A stretch of 64,000 nt of DNA from Diphasiastrum complanatum (lineage: Eukaryota > Streptophyta > Lycopodiopsida > Lycopodiales > Lycopodiaceae): assembly GCA_029204225.1 (NCBI GenBank), contig CM055092.1:19275222-19339221 (forward strand). The letters are read 5' to 3'. The notes below the pieces were generated by a model. It saw only the letters and a program-made list of their open reading frames with translations. It was not told the origin of the DNA and searched no databases. The translations under genes were made by a program, and so were the position numbers. Shown in pieces: positions 23,793 to 37,400 of this stretch (position 1 is the first letter of the stretch; each line of letters opens with the position of its first letter).

Positions 23793-23876
23793 GATGATGA
23801 TGATGTAGCAAATTATTTAGTGAGTTAGGACCAAGATTGTTAAGATCAAAATAAGCAAAGATGTAGTAGTAGTAGC

Positions 23877-23917
23877 TAAACTGTTTTACAAACTATTCAT
23901 GTTTGTAAAACAGTTTA
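23877..23917. repeat. perfect 17-bp hairpin with 7-nt loop
   Basis: TAAACTGTTTTACAAAC (23877..23893), loop tattcat and GTTTGTAAAACAGTTTA (23901..23917) are exact complements. It may be the remains of a small foldback element. It lies 1.24 kb before the NUA start codon. Confidence 0.8.
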
Positions 23918-25156
23918 TCGAAGGTACAATAGCAATATTCATGTCTGTGTTTTGAGCAAATGTAGATTCTTTCCTAAAGTCCAAATTAGCTATCAATTCT
24001 ACAATTTTAGAATATTATCTTATAACAATTTTAGAATAGGTAGATGTGTTATATGAGAAACTATGCATTTCTTGTTTTGCAACACTTGTAACTAGTAATG
24101 ATGTAGAAAGCCATAGCAATCAAGGCCCTGCAACAATGCTTGAGAAAGAACTGGATCGCCATGATGGATGACACATGGACTACCAATTGTGATAAGTAGC
24201 ACAACGAGATGTGTAGATTCCCACATGCATTGGGCATATACTTAACTTTTAAATGACCGCACACAATCTTTAGTTGATCACATGAGCACATGGTAAGGGT
24301 GACGTAGATGCGTTGCATTTCTCACATCCGCCTATTGATTTGATGAGCCATATAGTTGAGAGTCGTGTTTGCAACTACCAAATACAATTCAAGTTCATGC
24401 CCATTCTTCAATTCAAACTTGTGCCCACATACATCTACCACAACCACACTGTCTCGCATGTGGCTTCGTAGAGCCTCAAACTTTCTCATTGTAGATAATC
24501 AACATTATGCAGATTTCGAGTCCTCCAAAAGTTGACGTTCCAAGGTTGAGTAGAAATTCACCACACATAATACGGGGACAACTTTGGACAACAAACTTTT
24601 TTTATGGTTAGGTGGAGAAGTTCAGTGAGTCTACCAACTACCATAAATGGATCCTCCATTGAAAAATCATGATCCATAATCAAAAGTTTCACGAATTGGA
24701 TAAGGGTGGAGCCTTACTTATACCCTCGTGATAAGGAATACACCGCTGCATTAAAAAATATTAGAATATCCTGTCAAAAATCATGATTTCGGATGGAGTT
24801 TTTTTGGGGTGTTGGATTAGGATTAAGCTCAGCTCATGTTTTGTAGGCAAGCTTCAAGGGCAACATAAGCTATGTGATGATGGGCCCACACTTTAGAAAA
24901 GGGAAGGGGCGTGGGCCCTAGAAGTTAAGACCTCTCTTTTGATTTTCCTACTATTTTGGGTTGGAAGAAGAAAACCCCTACCTCAAACATACATGAATAA
25001 TTCATCACTCGTTGGAGGAAATACAAATACAGGCGTCTCGTTCGTTCTCTCTGTCTCTCGCTTTCTTTTGCTCTTTTTCTCGCTCGCGATCCATGAGCAC
25101 AGGATTAGGGTAAAGTAATAGAGAGGGAGGGCGGGGTTGCTTCTGCTGCTGTAGCG
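23918..25156 (+). promoter_or_regulatory. NUA upstream region (promoter and 5' UTR, not resolved)
   Basis: The sequence between the truncated chromovirus and the NUA start codon must hold the promoter unless it lies further away. I see no clear TATA box at a fixed spacing. From about 25035 to 25085 there is a CT-rich stretch (cgttctctctgtctctcgc and ctctttttctcgctcgcg) of the kind often found in plant 5' leaders and near start sites. The transcription start is not determined. 24050-24740 shows no recognisable gene. Confidence 0.35.
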
Positions 25157-25462
25157 ATGCCGCTCTTCATGTCGGAGGAGGAGCTGGACAAGGCTGGGGA
25201 CAACGTAGGCGCCGTGGTTGCGCGAGCAGATGCCTGCATTGGTGAGCTTCAAGTGCAGCTGGAGACGCAAAGAGCTCGCGCAGGTGCGGCTTCCATCAAC
25301 GCCGAGCAGAACTGTCTGCTTATCGAACAGAAATACATGTCGCTTGTTGCACAGTGCTCACGCGTTGAAACAGAGAATTCCCAGTTGCATTCTGCTCTTG
25401 AGCGTCGCTCTGCAGAGCTGGCGCAAGCGCAGGCCAACCTGCACAAGCTGGAGCTTGCATCC
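25157..25462 (+). CDS. NUA: NUA exon 1 (start codon, 102 codons)
   Basis: The ATG at 25157 is chosen because the following residues MPLFMSEEE match the conserved NUA N-terminus. The exon ends ...LHKLELAS before gtaagt at 25463, phase 0. It is more GC-rich than the surrounding introns. Confidence 0.95.
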
Positions 25463-28400
25463 GTAAGTTCTACACTTGCTTTCCTCAATGGCATTTACAC
25501 AGCTCACCCTTCTGTCAATATTTATATAAGGTCTTTGATAAGTGACTGACGTAACGTTTATTTGAGTAAATACTCGCTCTCAGTTCCTAGAATAATGACC
25601 TTTGTCAATTGCTGTTACCGAGTGTGACTGCCAACTACTACAGCTATTTTTTTAGATTGTCCAGATTGTATCAAACTACAAGCGCACGAGTCTGGCCCTA
25701 TCTTGGCTTCAGATTCTTTACACAGTCTTGACATATAGCTCAATATGAATTACATCCCCTTGAATTCGTGTTCCTCTTATGCCTTGTTGTTTTCGTGTTT
25801 TGTCTTTTAGCCACAAGAGCAATCCTTGTGGTCAATTTCCTCTTTTTGTGCATGTCTCCTTAGGTACCAATTTTTTTTTGTAAAAAGGTCGTAAGAAGCC
25901 CCTCATATATACATATATTAGGGTAGGACCAAATAAGTCCAACCAAATAGTTTCTAAGATTTTTATTGCCCTATACTCTCTTGATTGGGAAATATCTGTC
26001 TAAGGGGTTTCTTTTTACGCATGCCTTGCACTTCGTAGGAATAACTAATGGAGTAGGTTAGCCTTTGCCATATCTTTCAAAAATTGCAAATTTTGGCACT
26101 TTAGATTACCTTAATTTTCATGCCACAACTTCTTTGGTGACTCCACAATTGAAGTGAGTGCATGCTTATGTTGTGTAGTTTTGTGCAATTCATGTAAATT
26201 GCCTTCTTTGACTCCCTTGGCTGCAACTTTGTAGTTATTAGCCACATCTTAACCAAACAGTTTGGCTCATCAAATACAACTCTCATATTCTGATTGTTTG
26301 TGATGGCTCTATCCACTCCTGAGTTGAGCCAAATACATGAACGACATTTTCAGTGGAATGGACATGAGAATTTTACATAAGCAAAGTGACCAGCGCTGAG
26401 CGAACCATAATTACCAGGAACGTTGATTTTTATCGATCATGACGTTTAATGTTTCTGAGTTTAGGGCCAAAAAATCCAAACAAAATGTTTTGGCTTCAAA
26501 TATGACTGCAAATGTGTTATGAACCATTTCTATCCATTTTGGGACGTTTTTGGGCTGTTTTCAACCTTTACCTTGAAATAAAAGTAAAATTTTTAAGATC
26601 TTGGGCTGCTTTTGGTTACTTATAAAAGCTTTTAGACCATCTTTGGGCCATTTTTGTTGTGTTTCTGTGGCGTTGAAAGCTCTAATTTTGTAGTTAGAAA
26701 TCTACTTATGTCCAAAAGTTGACAAGCTGATGATGTGGCATATTCATCCTTATGTGTATTCAAAATTGTCATATGCATTCCTGCTTTGGGGTCAGTTTGT
26801 GTAGACAGACTAGTGATTTTTTCTCTTAAGCAGTTTTTTTTTTTGAGCAACTAGTTCTACCAAGTTTTGATTAATCTACTTTTTACTACTTTTAGACTTG
26901 GTTGGGAAGTAGATTTAGCAGGTTTGCAACCCCATAATTGCACGCATCCAAAGAAACAAGAGAAACAAACAACAAATAAAGAAAGACCCAAATTGCTCAC
27001 AAAGAAAAAAATAGCAAGTTCTAAGAAGCATCGACCATTTGGCTCTCCAACAACGACTCCATGTGTAGTGAGATTCTTCCCATGAGGAGGAAAGTCAGGT
27101 GTCGTGTAGTATAATGTTTCGGAGTTCGATCCAATAAAGAGCCTTCGAGATGGCCCTTGCTTCGTCTAGCTATAAAACCACAAGAAATTATACAAGTTGC
27201 ATTTTACATAAGCATTAACATAACCGCACCTATCTAACTTTATCCACACACAAACTTATTCATCTACCAACTACTAACTTCAACCACATACTTATCCACA
27301 CTAAAATTTAACATCTCAAACACTATATGGTAGCTAGTAGCTACAATAATTTTACTAAAGGAGAAATGAAGTTAGAAGCACAAAAGCAAGATTAAAATAG
27401 CAATACAAATTAAACATCACATTGGGCCAATATCTCGAGATTATAGACCACCATGTTAGCTCATATGATTCTATTCCACACGAGATACTCCTTGTCGAGC
27501 TTGTTGTCCCACCTTTACAGCTAGCTTATTGCGTATATTCAAAGAGTTCAAGCACTTCCAAGTGCAGAGGGGAGATATACACCGATAGCACTTGCTTCTT
27601 CACATTATCTTCATGATCAGGGATACAAACTCTCATGGTTCTCTCAAGCATCCCACCCCCTCCTTGAGTCATTTGGTATCTCCATTGCAAAGCTTCCCTT
27701 GAGTACTCATCAGTATATTAGATGCTTCCTATATCCGGAATATCTCGATCGTACTTGGAGGCAACAACTTGGGGTTAAGCCCGATTATTATCAGATTCAT
27801 TTTATTAAGCTAGACATAGCAGGGTTCCCAGTTTTGCCACACTATTTGGACTCGGGATTATCACAAAACCTCAAATTTACATTAGGACAGCTCCGTGTAT
27901 CATCACATTAGCTGGCCATTGAGACTGGGAGGTTCCATGGTATTCCAAGAGAGGAGTGGATTTGCTAGTTATGCTCCTTGGATGAGGTGGAGTCTGAGGA
28001 GAACTTTATATTCAAGTGGCCTATATACTATGAGATCAGAGGGAGACACAATTGTATGTTTCGCGACATGCCCATCACGCTACGATCACTCATAGCCTAT
28101 GAGGATTCCCACTGCGTTGCACTTATGATACAAGAGATGCTCTTACTGCAACAAGACCTATGCTAGACAACTCAACAAAGTCATGTTTCTCACCCTCAAA
28201 TTACCTCCTTCTCTGGGAGAGATGACGGGACCTAATGTCTGGTGATGATGATTAATATGACCTACCCACTCATAGGGATCAGAGACAACGCCCCACTCAT
28301 ACTCATGTTGCAGCCGAACTACTTGACCTATCACGAGGAGGTCTCATCCTCTTAGACAACGTCAGCGACCACCAGAGTTCCCCCATGTTGCAGCTCGGAT

Positions 28401-31400
28401 CACATCTTTCGAAAGCATCAGCAAGACAGTACTAGATGATAGTGTTATACCTCACTCATGACATTTAGTTGTATCTATGCTCCCACATATTTCATATTTC
28501 ATATCTCATCGCATTTATTTCAGTTCATAGATGATAGTATTTAGATATGTTATTTTTGTTACTGTTTCGGAGACATTTCATATGCCTGATATGGTAGAAT
28601 ATTGGCCAATTGGAATTTCAACAATTTTCCTAGTGTTAGAACTAGAACGGTCAAGAAGTACTACTTATCTAATATGTGAATCAGACTTGGAATTTAGACA
28701 GAAAATTCCATAAAAAATGGACTTCAATTATGGAATGGATAAATTCACGTTCCTTAACCCATTTTATAATCTATAATAGATAGTTGGATTACTGATAGAT
28801 GATATTTTCTGTCACTTAGGTTAAGATATTTTATGATTAAAGGAATAGTCCAAGTTCTAATCGTATTGGACCTTTGTGGAACATCTATTACTGACTTTTT
28901 ATGATTCTCAAATATTTCATGTAATATCTCCTCATGCATCTTTTATAGAAATTGAGTTGATTTCCTTAAAAGTGGGGGTGAAGTGATAGAGTTGATTCTT
29001 TCAAATAAGTTTTGATCTTAACTCTGAACTCTTGGATGTTTGTATGGATCAACCTGATTTTTGTGTACTAGGGGTTGATTGAGAAAAAGAAATTTTGTTA
29101 GCAGAAGATGGTTTGCAAACCTCATGAGAGTGGATATGTTTTCTCCATTTCAAAGATTTCTTAAATATGTTTTTTAATTTTGAGAAATAGAATTCTTGTT
29201 TAGATGACCAAGTTACAAGATTCTCATTTAGATATGTGAGCAGCATATACAGATTATGGAAGAATCTATCATACATGACGGTATATGTTCATGTCGGAAT
29301 CATAGTGGGATTACCATATGCGCATGGTTAATCTTGTAGAAACTATTATGCATTCCTAGTTACTAGGTTTATCTAATATACCTAAACCAAACAATGAACA
29401 TAGACATATGAATGAGTATCTTGTGAGAACAATTACTTGCAAGTTAATGAGTCTTTCTTTAGATCATTAGCTCAAATGATTTAGAAAAGATCTAAATGTC
29501 ATGTTATACCAGTATAAGGGGACCCTACACCTACACATTTTGAGAATTTTGAATCATCGATATTTGAATTGTGCAGTTTAGCTACTCATGAATCAAGTTA
29601 ATTGGTAGTAGTGTAAAGAGAATTCACTGGGAATTGTTCGTTTATACATGTATTTCTTATAAATCACATATTCTATGAGTCATTGGGATTCATCAGAGAT
29701 GCTGTGAGCATAGAATATATGGAATTCTTGGTGGTAGAGTATTTCTCGATTGTCAATTGTTATTGACAATATCCCAAAGAGTTCAATTGAATGACTGAAC
29801 TTAACAAATCCAAGAATAATAGCGGAGTTGAGTTGGAACTCAGCAAAACTTTGGATATCTAGATTCAATTCTAGATAGAAATCTGAACGTTTTTTGTGGT
29901 TGAAGATGATGTGTAGATCTGAACGTTCAATTCTAGATGATCAAAAATTGTAGGTCAAAATAAGTGGTGGTTGAAGCTCTTTAGAGAGGTGTTGGGGTTG
30001 AAGAACAAAGGACCCAAGAGAAACAGTCTTATCAAGAAATATGATATCTCTAAATTCTCAACCTTATCTGGCAATCAAAGACAAAAAGCTTACCAAAACA
30101 TTCAAGGTTGCACCCCGATTCGAACAGGTCAATTCGAACCGGCCGGTTCGAACCGATTCTTTGAGGTTCGAACCGCCAGGCCAGGTTCGAATCGGAAAAC
30201 GGTTCGAACCCCTTTTTTTCCAATTCTTCAAAAAAAGTCAAACATTCACTGATAGTACAGATACTTAAATTTTAATAGCTAAACAATTTCAATCTTCCTC
30301 TAAATTTACAGATATCAGAATTCAGGATAATCAGATCTCTTGTGACGGTGTGACCTGTCGTATCAAGATTCAATCTTCAAAACAAAATTTACAGAAATTA
30401 GAATGATTGTTGACATTATGAGTCATGACCCAAGTTTAAACAAACTACATAGTACATACTACAGTTAAAACTTAAACAGACTACATAATACATACTACAG
30501 TTAAAACTTAACTTCAGAAATCAGAAACTTGAAACTTGAAACTAGATTCTAGAATCCATAATATATCATGATTCATGAATCATAACAAAATAGTAAATAC
30601 AAATGCCAGGTGCCTCATGAGTCTGGTCACCAATGTAATGCGCGATGTGTCTGATGATAAATCATGATGTGTACATACTACACTGTATATACTAAACAGC
30701 TCAAGAGTCAATGCTCATCTAGTGAGTCGTGACATGAATATCGTAGTGTCATCTACAGACTAGTAACTAGTAACTACAATGATCTAATGTACATACTACA
30801 ATCATCTGAAGACTGACATCAATGAGCACTGAGCAGGGCCCAGGCTGCAGTGAGCACTCTAAGCTCTCCTACGCCTGAGTCTCCTCCCACTCGTTGTCGC
30901 TTGTGGTGCTGTGGAGCCTGTTGTGGCCTCTCGAGTGGTAGACTCAGCTACGAAATCCTCATCAGAGGCAGAGGTATGATGCCCCTCATCCTCATCCCCG
31001 CCCTCCTCGGACTCCTCATCCTCATACTCCTCCTCTGAGGACACTAACCCTGACGATGCCTCAGACTCGTCCTCGGGGCTATGAGCATGGGAGCTGCTAG
31101 CCTCTCCTGCCCTCCTCCTACGCTCTGCTCAAGTGACAGACCCTGCACAGTGCACACAAAGAGGGACAAACGTGTTATTGCCTGCAAATTAGTAAATTAC
31201 AATTTACGTAGTAACTTCAAACTTCGAAAATTTAATTCAAGACTTGTCACCTTAGACAATCCTAATTTCTCACCTGCACTCTGCATGGCCTCCTCATGGA
31301 GGAATGCATACACGTCCTCCTCTGACTGGTCTCTCGGTGGCAACTCTGGAACCTTTGCCACATCGATCAGATCAGGATTAACCTACGCACATGTCACAAT

Positions 31401-34400
31401 GCACATTGAAATCAAGACAATTTGGAGGGCCGAGTCCCGACAAAAGTTAAAATTTAGCTACATAGTACGGTCTAGTATCTATTATGTAGTATGTAGTATG
31501 TAATATGATCTATTTAGTATAATAGTATCTACTAATTGCCAACTGGGTCCTGCCACCTGGAGGCTGGGATGATGGATCACATGTTAGAATTTAGAAATTA
31601 TAATTTAAGGTGTACAAGTTACCTGGATAGGCTTTGCGGTGGTCTGGGGTCTACCCAAAAGTCTCAGGTTGGCGTGTACGTACACCAACCTCTCCAACTG
31701 CTCTGATGATAGTCGATTCCTCTTCTTTGTGTGAATCATGGTATGGACACTCCAGTTCCTCTCACAAGCGACTGCAGTGCAGTCCTGTGAGAGAATCTTG
31801 ATGGCAAGGTGACGCAATTTGGGGACATCAACCCCAAACTTCGACCACCATGACACGGGACGTAGCTAGCCTGAATCACAGTTCAAGGAGCAGTTAGTAC
31901 TTACTACTAGCAAGTTGCAACCAAGTTTCAAGTTCCAACAAGTTACAATATGATTGACTAATTGTGCAGTAAAATGTGAAGTAAGTTGTAACAAGTTTAA
32001 ACTGTAATGTTAAATGGACCATGCCACATGGTCAGTTTATTACCCTCTCTCAAAAGCGTCGGGCCAGTGGCGAACTCCAAGGTCTCCTGCCTGAAAATCT
32101 GAAGCTCATCCAGCAGGTTATCCTGCTCGCGTACATCAGGATAAATTCGGGAGATATAGGCATTCCAGCCATCCCTGAGCTCCCTATCTGTGAACTGCTC
32201 CTCATTTCCTCCAAAGTGGATGGAGTATGTGGGCCATGGCATGCAGGGGCCTATGAAACCACTCCCACCTGCTCAACCAAAGGAGCCGGACCTCCGTAAG
32301 CCTACAAGAATTAAGATTCAAGAGTCAAGACACAGTAATAATTATACAATATAGTACAATGTACATGATAGATCATAGTACATACTGCATACTACTGTCT
32401 GCATACTACATTTGAAATTTGAATCTTTATTCTTGATATACATAATACCTCTCTGGGCTAATGGTCGTGCAAAGCCTCAACTGCTCACCCAGCCTGTCCA
32501 TGAACTCGTACAAGAGGCCCAATGTGCAGCCCTCTCGATCTGTAAGGCGCAGGACAGTGTAGATGGGCTGTAGGCCCACCACAATGGATCGAGCCTCATC
32601 CCAAAATGGTGAATGCATAACGGTCTGCTCGAATCTCTTACTCTTGGGCTCCTGTGACGGCCCCCACTGCGCCCAGTCAACAACAACAACCATCTGCCTC
32701 AAGCAGTCGTTCCAGGACCAGGAACATAAATGCAAACCTGCATAGGGCACATTGCACAAGTGACAAATTCTACGTCCTAACTTCTGACAAGAGTCAAGAG
32801 TCAAGAGTCAAGACAATACATGGCACATGCATCATTGCATGAAATATTTACCACTACTAACTAAACAGTAAATAGTAAATACTTACCAAGTTCCAACAGT
32901 CTACAGAAGCGCATTCAAGAATCAAATTTGAGTTGCAACTTGCATACCTGGTGGGGGCAGGTCTCAAGACATCCAAGGTCGATTGTCTCCTGAACATGGC
33001 TAGGACCCTAGGCTTCTTGGTGACAAATCTCACCAAGAACCGTGCAGTACGCACCACCTCTGCAATCCATGGAATCTTGGCCACATCCTCGACCAACAAG
33101 TCCAGGCAGTGTGCAGCACAAGGTGTCCAAAAGATGTGGGGGTAGGTCTCATTAACAAGCCTACCCATGGAGACGCAGTTTGACGCATTATCTGTGACCA
33201 CCTGCACAACCATACAATGCAATGTGCATTGTGCATGAGTTTGGAATTCCGAATTCAAGACTCAAGTGCTCAGTGGAAACTGCTTAGACTTTAGTGAACC
33301 ATAATCCATTGTTAATCAATCCAAAATCGCCATTGAACAATGAACATTCAACATTGACATTTACAAATTAGTAATTACCTGTAACCTAATACCATTTAAG
33401 TTTTAACATTATAGGTAAACCGTAAATTGTAATTTGTAATAAGTATAATATATATACCTGTACAACGTGCTGTGGTCCGACCTCCTCAATGGCAGCTCGA
33501 ATATGTGAGAACATGTACTTGCCCGTGACTGCCTCCCCAGAGGTGTCGATGGATCTGAGAAACATCGTCACCATGCACGAAGACACCAGGATATTCAATC
33601 TGTGGCGCCTCCTCGTATCGCTCCAACCATCAGATATGATGGTGCAACCATACCTAGTTGAAAGTTCATGGGTGACAAGTGACAAGTCAATGGACCGTGG
33701 TCACGACTCACTTACAGGCAAGATGAATCATGATTCATGATAGATCCGAGAGGAATCAGGATAGATCTTAAACTGTAAATTGTAATTCAAATTTCATGGC
33801 AAATTCCAATGATAAATGATCATTTGAATATTCATGATTAGACATAAATAGCTGGTTGCAGCCTGCAAATTGCAATTAACAAGTAATTTACAATTAACGC
33901 CTGCAATTTAACAATCATCGTAAAGTCTTTAAAGTTTAGAGTAGATAAAGTTAAAAGCAAGTAGTACGTACTGGGCCCATGCCTTCTTGAGAGGCTCTAG
34001 CTTCTAGTCAACAGAAGCCTGCTGATCAAGAAGCCCCTTCGTCCTCAGGTGCTCGCAAGATGGCCCCTGCCACACCTGCCCAATCGCACTCACCGCACTC
34101 ATCGCCCTCCTCCATGCCGAGGTCCTAGCCAAATGAAATGGCAGATTGCAGGTGTAGAACTGTCGAACGACAACCTCTGCCTCTGCCATGGCTCTGGGAG
34201 CGAAGCTGGACACATAGAACTCCCTACCCCCCATCTGTGTAGTGCGGCCCCGTCTACCTCTCTCTCTCTCAGGTGGATGATGTGGTGCTAGTATGGTCAT
34301 GGCTGGAGGTGGTGTCGAAGATCCTGCACCAGAAGGCGGGTCGGGTCGGGTACTAGGCCCTGCCTCATCTGCAGCTCTGTCCTCTGGGCCATGGGAAGCG

Positions 34401-37400
34401 AGGGGTGAGCAGATGGCAACTGGGGGGCGTGATGTGGTGGCCTCTGGCTGTGTCGCCGTGACTGCATCTCGATCTGCCAAAAAAGACAAATTTGAAATTA
34501 CAATACAATTTAGAAATTAGATGATGCAACCATTAAGGATGTGTTGAATCCATCCTCATATTCTTCCTCTTGAGCAATGTTCCCTTGATCTCCTTTGGCT
34601 TGTTGATTCTTCTTCAAGTAGCATTCTGAGGCAAAGTGTCCTTTCTTTCCACAAAAGAAACACTTTAGTTTTGTTCTTCACTTTGCCTTTGGAGGTAGAT
34701 CCTCCATTCTTCATCTCGGCCTCCTTGCCTTGATTTTTCTTGAATGGATTTTGCTTTTTCTTGCCTTTAGATGTAAAGTTAGCTTTCTCCTCTCCTCCAT
34801 TAAGTGACATGCTATCCATTCTTGTCTTGAGGTGTAGAAGCCTACTCTCCTTGGCCACAAGAACATTGTGCAACTTTTCAATGGATGGAAGAGAGTCTTG
34901 AATGGCAAATGATTGGACTAAGTAGGTCAGTCTGGGCCCCATCCTCGAAGGGCCAACCTCCTCCGATGCGACAGGAGTGAGTAGCGTGTCAGGAGCATGC
35001 ATGCAAGCGGCAATCTCGTACCCCCTCAAACATAACAAATTTGCCCTGATGCGTGTGGGCCCAATGTGTTTGCCTTCCTTTGTAGCTAGAAGATTCTTTT
35101 GATTCCTCACCAAGAAACCTATTTATTACTTCTTCATCAAATTCAAAACGAGATATCTTGTTATGATTGACAGCTTTTTGCCCTTTTTGTGGATATGATG
35201 TTGGACTATTGTGGAAATACAATGGAGAACCGGCTAATACAGAAGGCTGTAATATTTCTTCAGATTCAAACGAGTGTTGCATGGGCGACGGGAATCCTTG
35301 ACAAAGCAAGGATGCGCTTGGAGGATTACTAGCATCAAACGAAGCAGTTTGATATAATTTTTTGATTGGAAGAGATCCTTTCCGCTGGGCAATTGGCTGA
35401 ATATCATCACTTGACTGTAGAAACACAATACATGTTTCAGAATAACACACATACCAGAAAGACATTTTGTTGCTTGTTCTATGTTTATGCTTAAATTCAT
35501 GAATTTCGTCGCAATGTTTCTATTGTGTATGTCTAAACAGGCCATATCGGTGGGGATAAACCCACAATTGAGGATTGAAAACACAGCAATAACACTACTA
35601 CATCCATGCCCATATCCGCACAGGTCATGAAGGAAAGTAGTGCAGATATAAAACTTATTTCTTACATGCTCCTGCTTATTTATGTTACCAGTTTCTTATA
35701 GAAAAGACAGCAAAATCTGCAGCAGTATCTGCAAGTCCATCTCTTCGTGCCCGATGTGCCATAGGCCGCAGCGATGGTGACGTGATCCCACAAGGGATCC
35801 CTATCCCTCGGCATGGTGGCCCTCTCTCTCTCTCTCTCTCTCTCATAGGTGACAGTCTACAGATCTCTCTAAGTTGTAACTTCTAAGTTCTAACTAGACT
35901 CTAGTAACTACTTAGTACTAACTAGTAACTACTAACTCAGACTAGTCACTAACTCCTAACTTCTAAGTTCTAAGTTCTAACTTCTAACTAAGTAGCTACC
36001 CAAGTCCCACACCCATCTCACAATGCCCACTGCCCAGGCCCCACATTGAACCCCATCAAGATTCAACACACACAGTGCACACAATGTCACACACAGTGTC
36101 ACACACAAAATATCACACAGTGTTGAGTGCACACACACTGACACAAACAAACACACACAATGGACACAGTGCACACACAAACTACAGTGACACACACACA
36201 ATCTCAATGCTCAAGCCTCACACAAACTCACAGTGCAGTGTGCACACATCTCAAAACTCACACACACACACACAATGCACACATGTCACACACACACACA
36301 CAATATCATAATATCACACACACACACTCTCTCTCTCACACACACTCACTGATTCACTCACACACTGTACACATCAAAAGACAGTGGACACACACACACA
36401 CACACACAGTGCGCACACACACAATATCACACAATCACTCACACACACACACAATATCACACAATCACTCACACACACACAAAATCACACCATTTTCTCT
36501 CTCTCACACACACAACACTGAGCACACACACAATCTGAATGGCAAATGCACACAGAGTGCTGACTCCTGAGTGCACACCCACCCCCCCCCCCCCCCCCCG
36601 CCTCTCTCTCTCTCTCTCTCTCTCTCTAAACCCCATAAAAGCAGAGGCACCCGCTCCTCATCGATACGACCCCCACACCCCCCGTGGTATGATGTTGAAT
36701 GTCGCTCTCTTCATCAGCTTGTCACCCATGCCCGCACTCACGATCCTCATCTCCTCCACTCCGCCAGGCGCTCTTACCGTCGCACACTCCGCCGAAAAAA
36801 GCGTATCTATGATGACTCCGAAGGAACGCGTCTTGTTGATCTTCACTTCAGTTCCTCTTCAGGCGCCTTTTGGCGTGAGTTTATCCCTCGTGCTCCACCA
36901 CCCCTCCTGGATGACCTTCGCATATGGACCGAATACGCTACCAAACTATATACCATACCCACTGACGCACCCATCTCTATCTACCCAGGCCCCTCTCAGT
37001 TCACCTTCTTCACATCTGACATGGTACTTACGGCCATCAAGAGAATGAAGTCCCATAAAGCAAGAGATATCGAAGACCTTGAATCTGAACTCCTAACCCA
37101 TGCTTCCGACCTCCTTGCTCCCACACTAGCCACTCTCCTCAATTCCATCGTCGTCTCTGGTTTCCCCTCATCCTGGTTCAGCAACATCATCCACCCTATT
37201 CATAAAAATGGTGATCCCATGATTCCTGGTAATTACCGCACCATCATGATCGGACATGTTCTCACGAAGCTCTATGGTACCATACTCCAGTCTGCAGTGA
37301 GTTCAGAGGCGGAAGCCTCGGAGATTACATGCATTGGGGCAAGTATTTTGGGCATATCTCGACCATACTTGGGGGCGACAGCTTGGGGTTAAACCCGACT

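Larger units (their letters stand above)
30862..35812 (-). pseudogene. hAT-1 transposase, multi-exon, interrupted
   Basis: Minus-strand exons, right to left: BED-finger start [17 protein letters not shown] to KRWTCRYC (35812-35715); linker and N-terminal helices (34489-34004); [16 protein letters not shown] (33680-33480), the DUF659 signature; VVTDNASNC ... [13 protein letters not shown] (33205-32945); HSPFWDEA ... [14 protein letters not shown] (32745-32452); a following exon (32300-32055); C-terminal hAT dimerisation [10 protein letters not shown] ... [17 protein letters not shown] (31858-31620); an acidic tail ending RRLRRRRA-stop (30862). Introns look small and GT-AG. The BED exon is split by an insertion, so this copy is probably dead. 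Confidence 0.75.

Noticed and set aside
24061-24318. Possible transposase fragment on the minus strand
   Set aside because: Short open frame without a motif I can name. No repeat partner or termini are visible in the window.
25218-25494. Additional frames overlapping NUA exon 1 on both strands
   Set aside because: They are shadows of exon 1. Only the frame from 25157 matches the NUA family and continues in phase into exon 2.
30117-30215. tRNA gene suggested by GGTTCGAACC words
   Set aside because: No acceptor stem, D-arm or anticodon arm can be drawn around them, and the word is repeated several times within 100 bp as in hAT subterminal regions.
36075-36570. Long open frames rich in His/Thr on + and Cys/Val on -
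   Set aside because: They are produced by the CACA-type repeat. There is no non-repeat composition or family motif.
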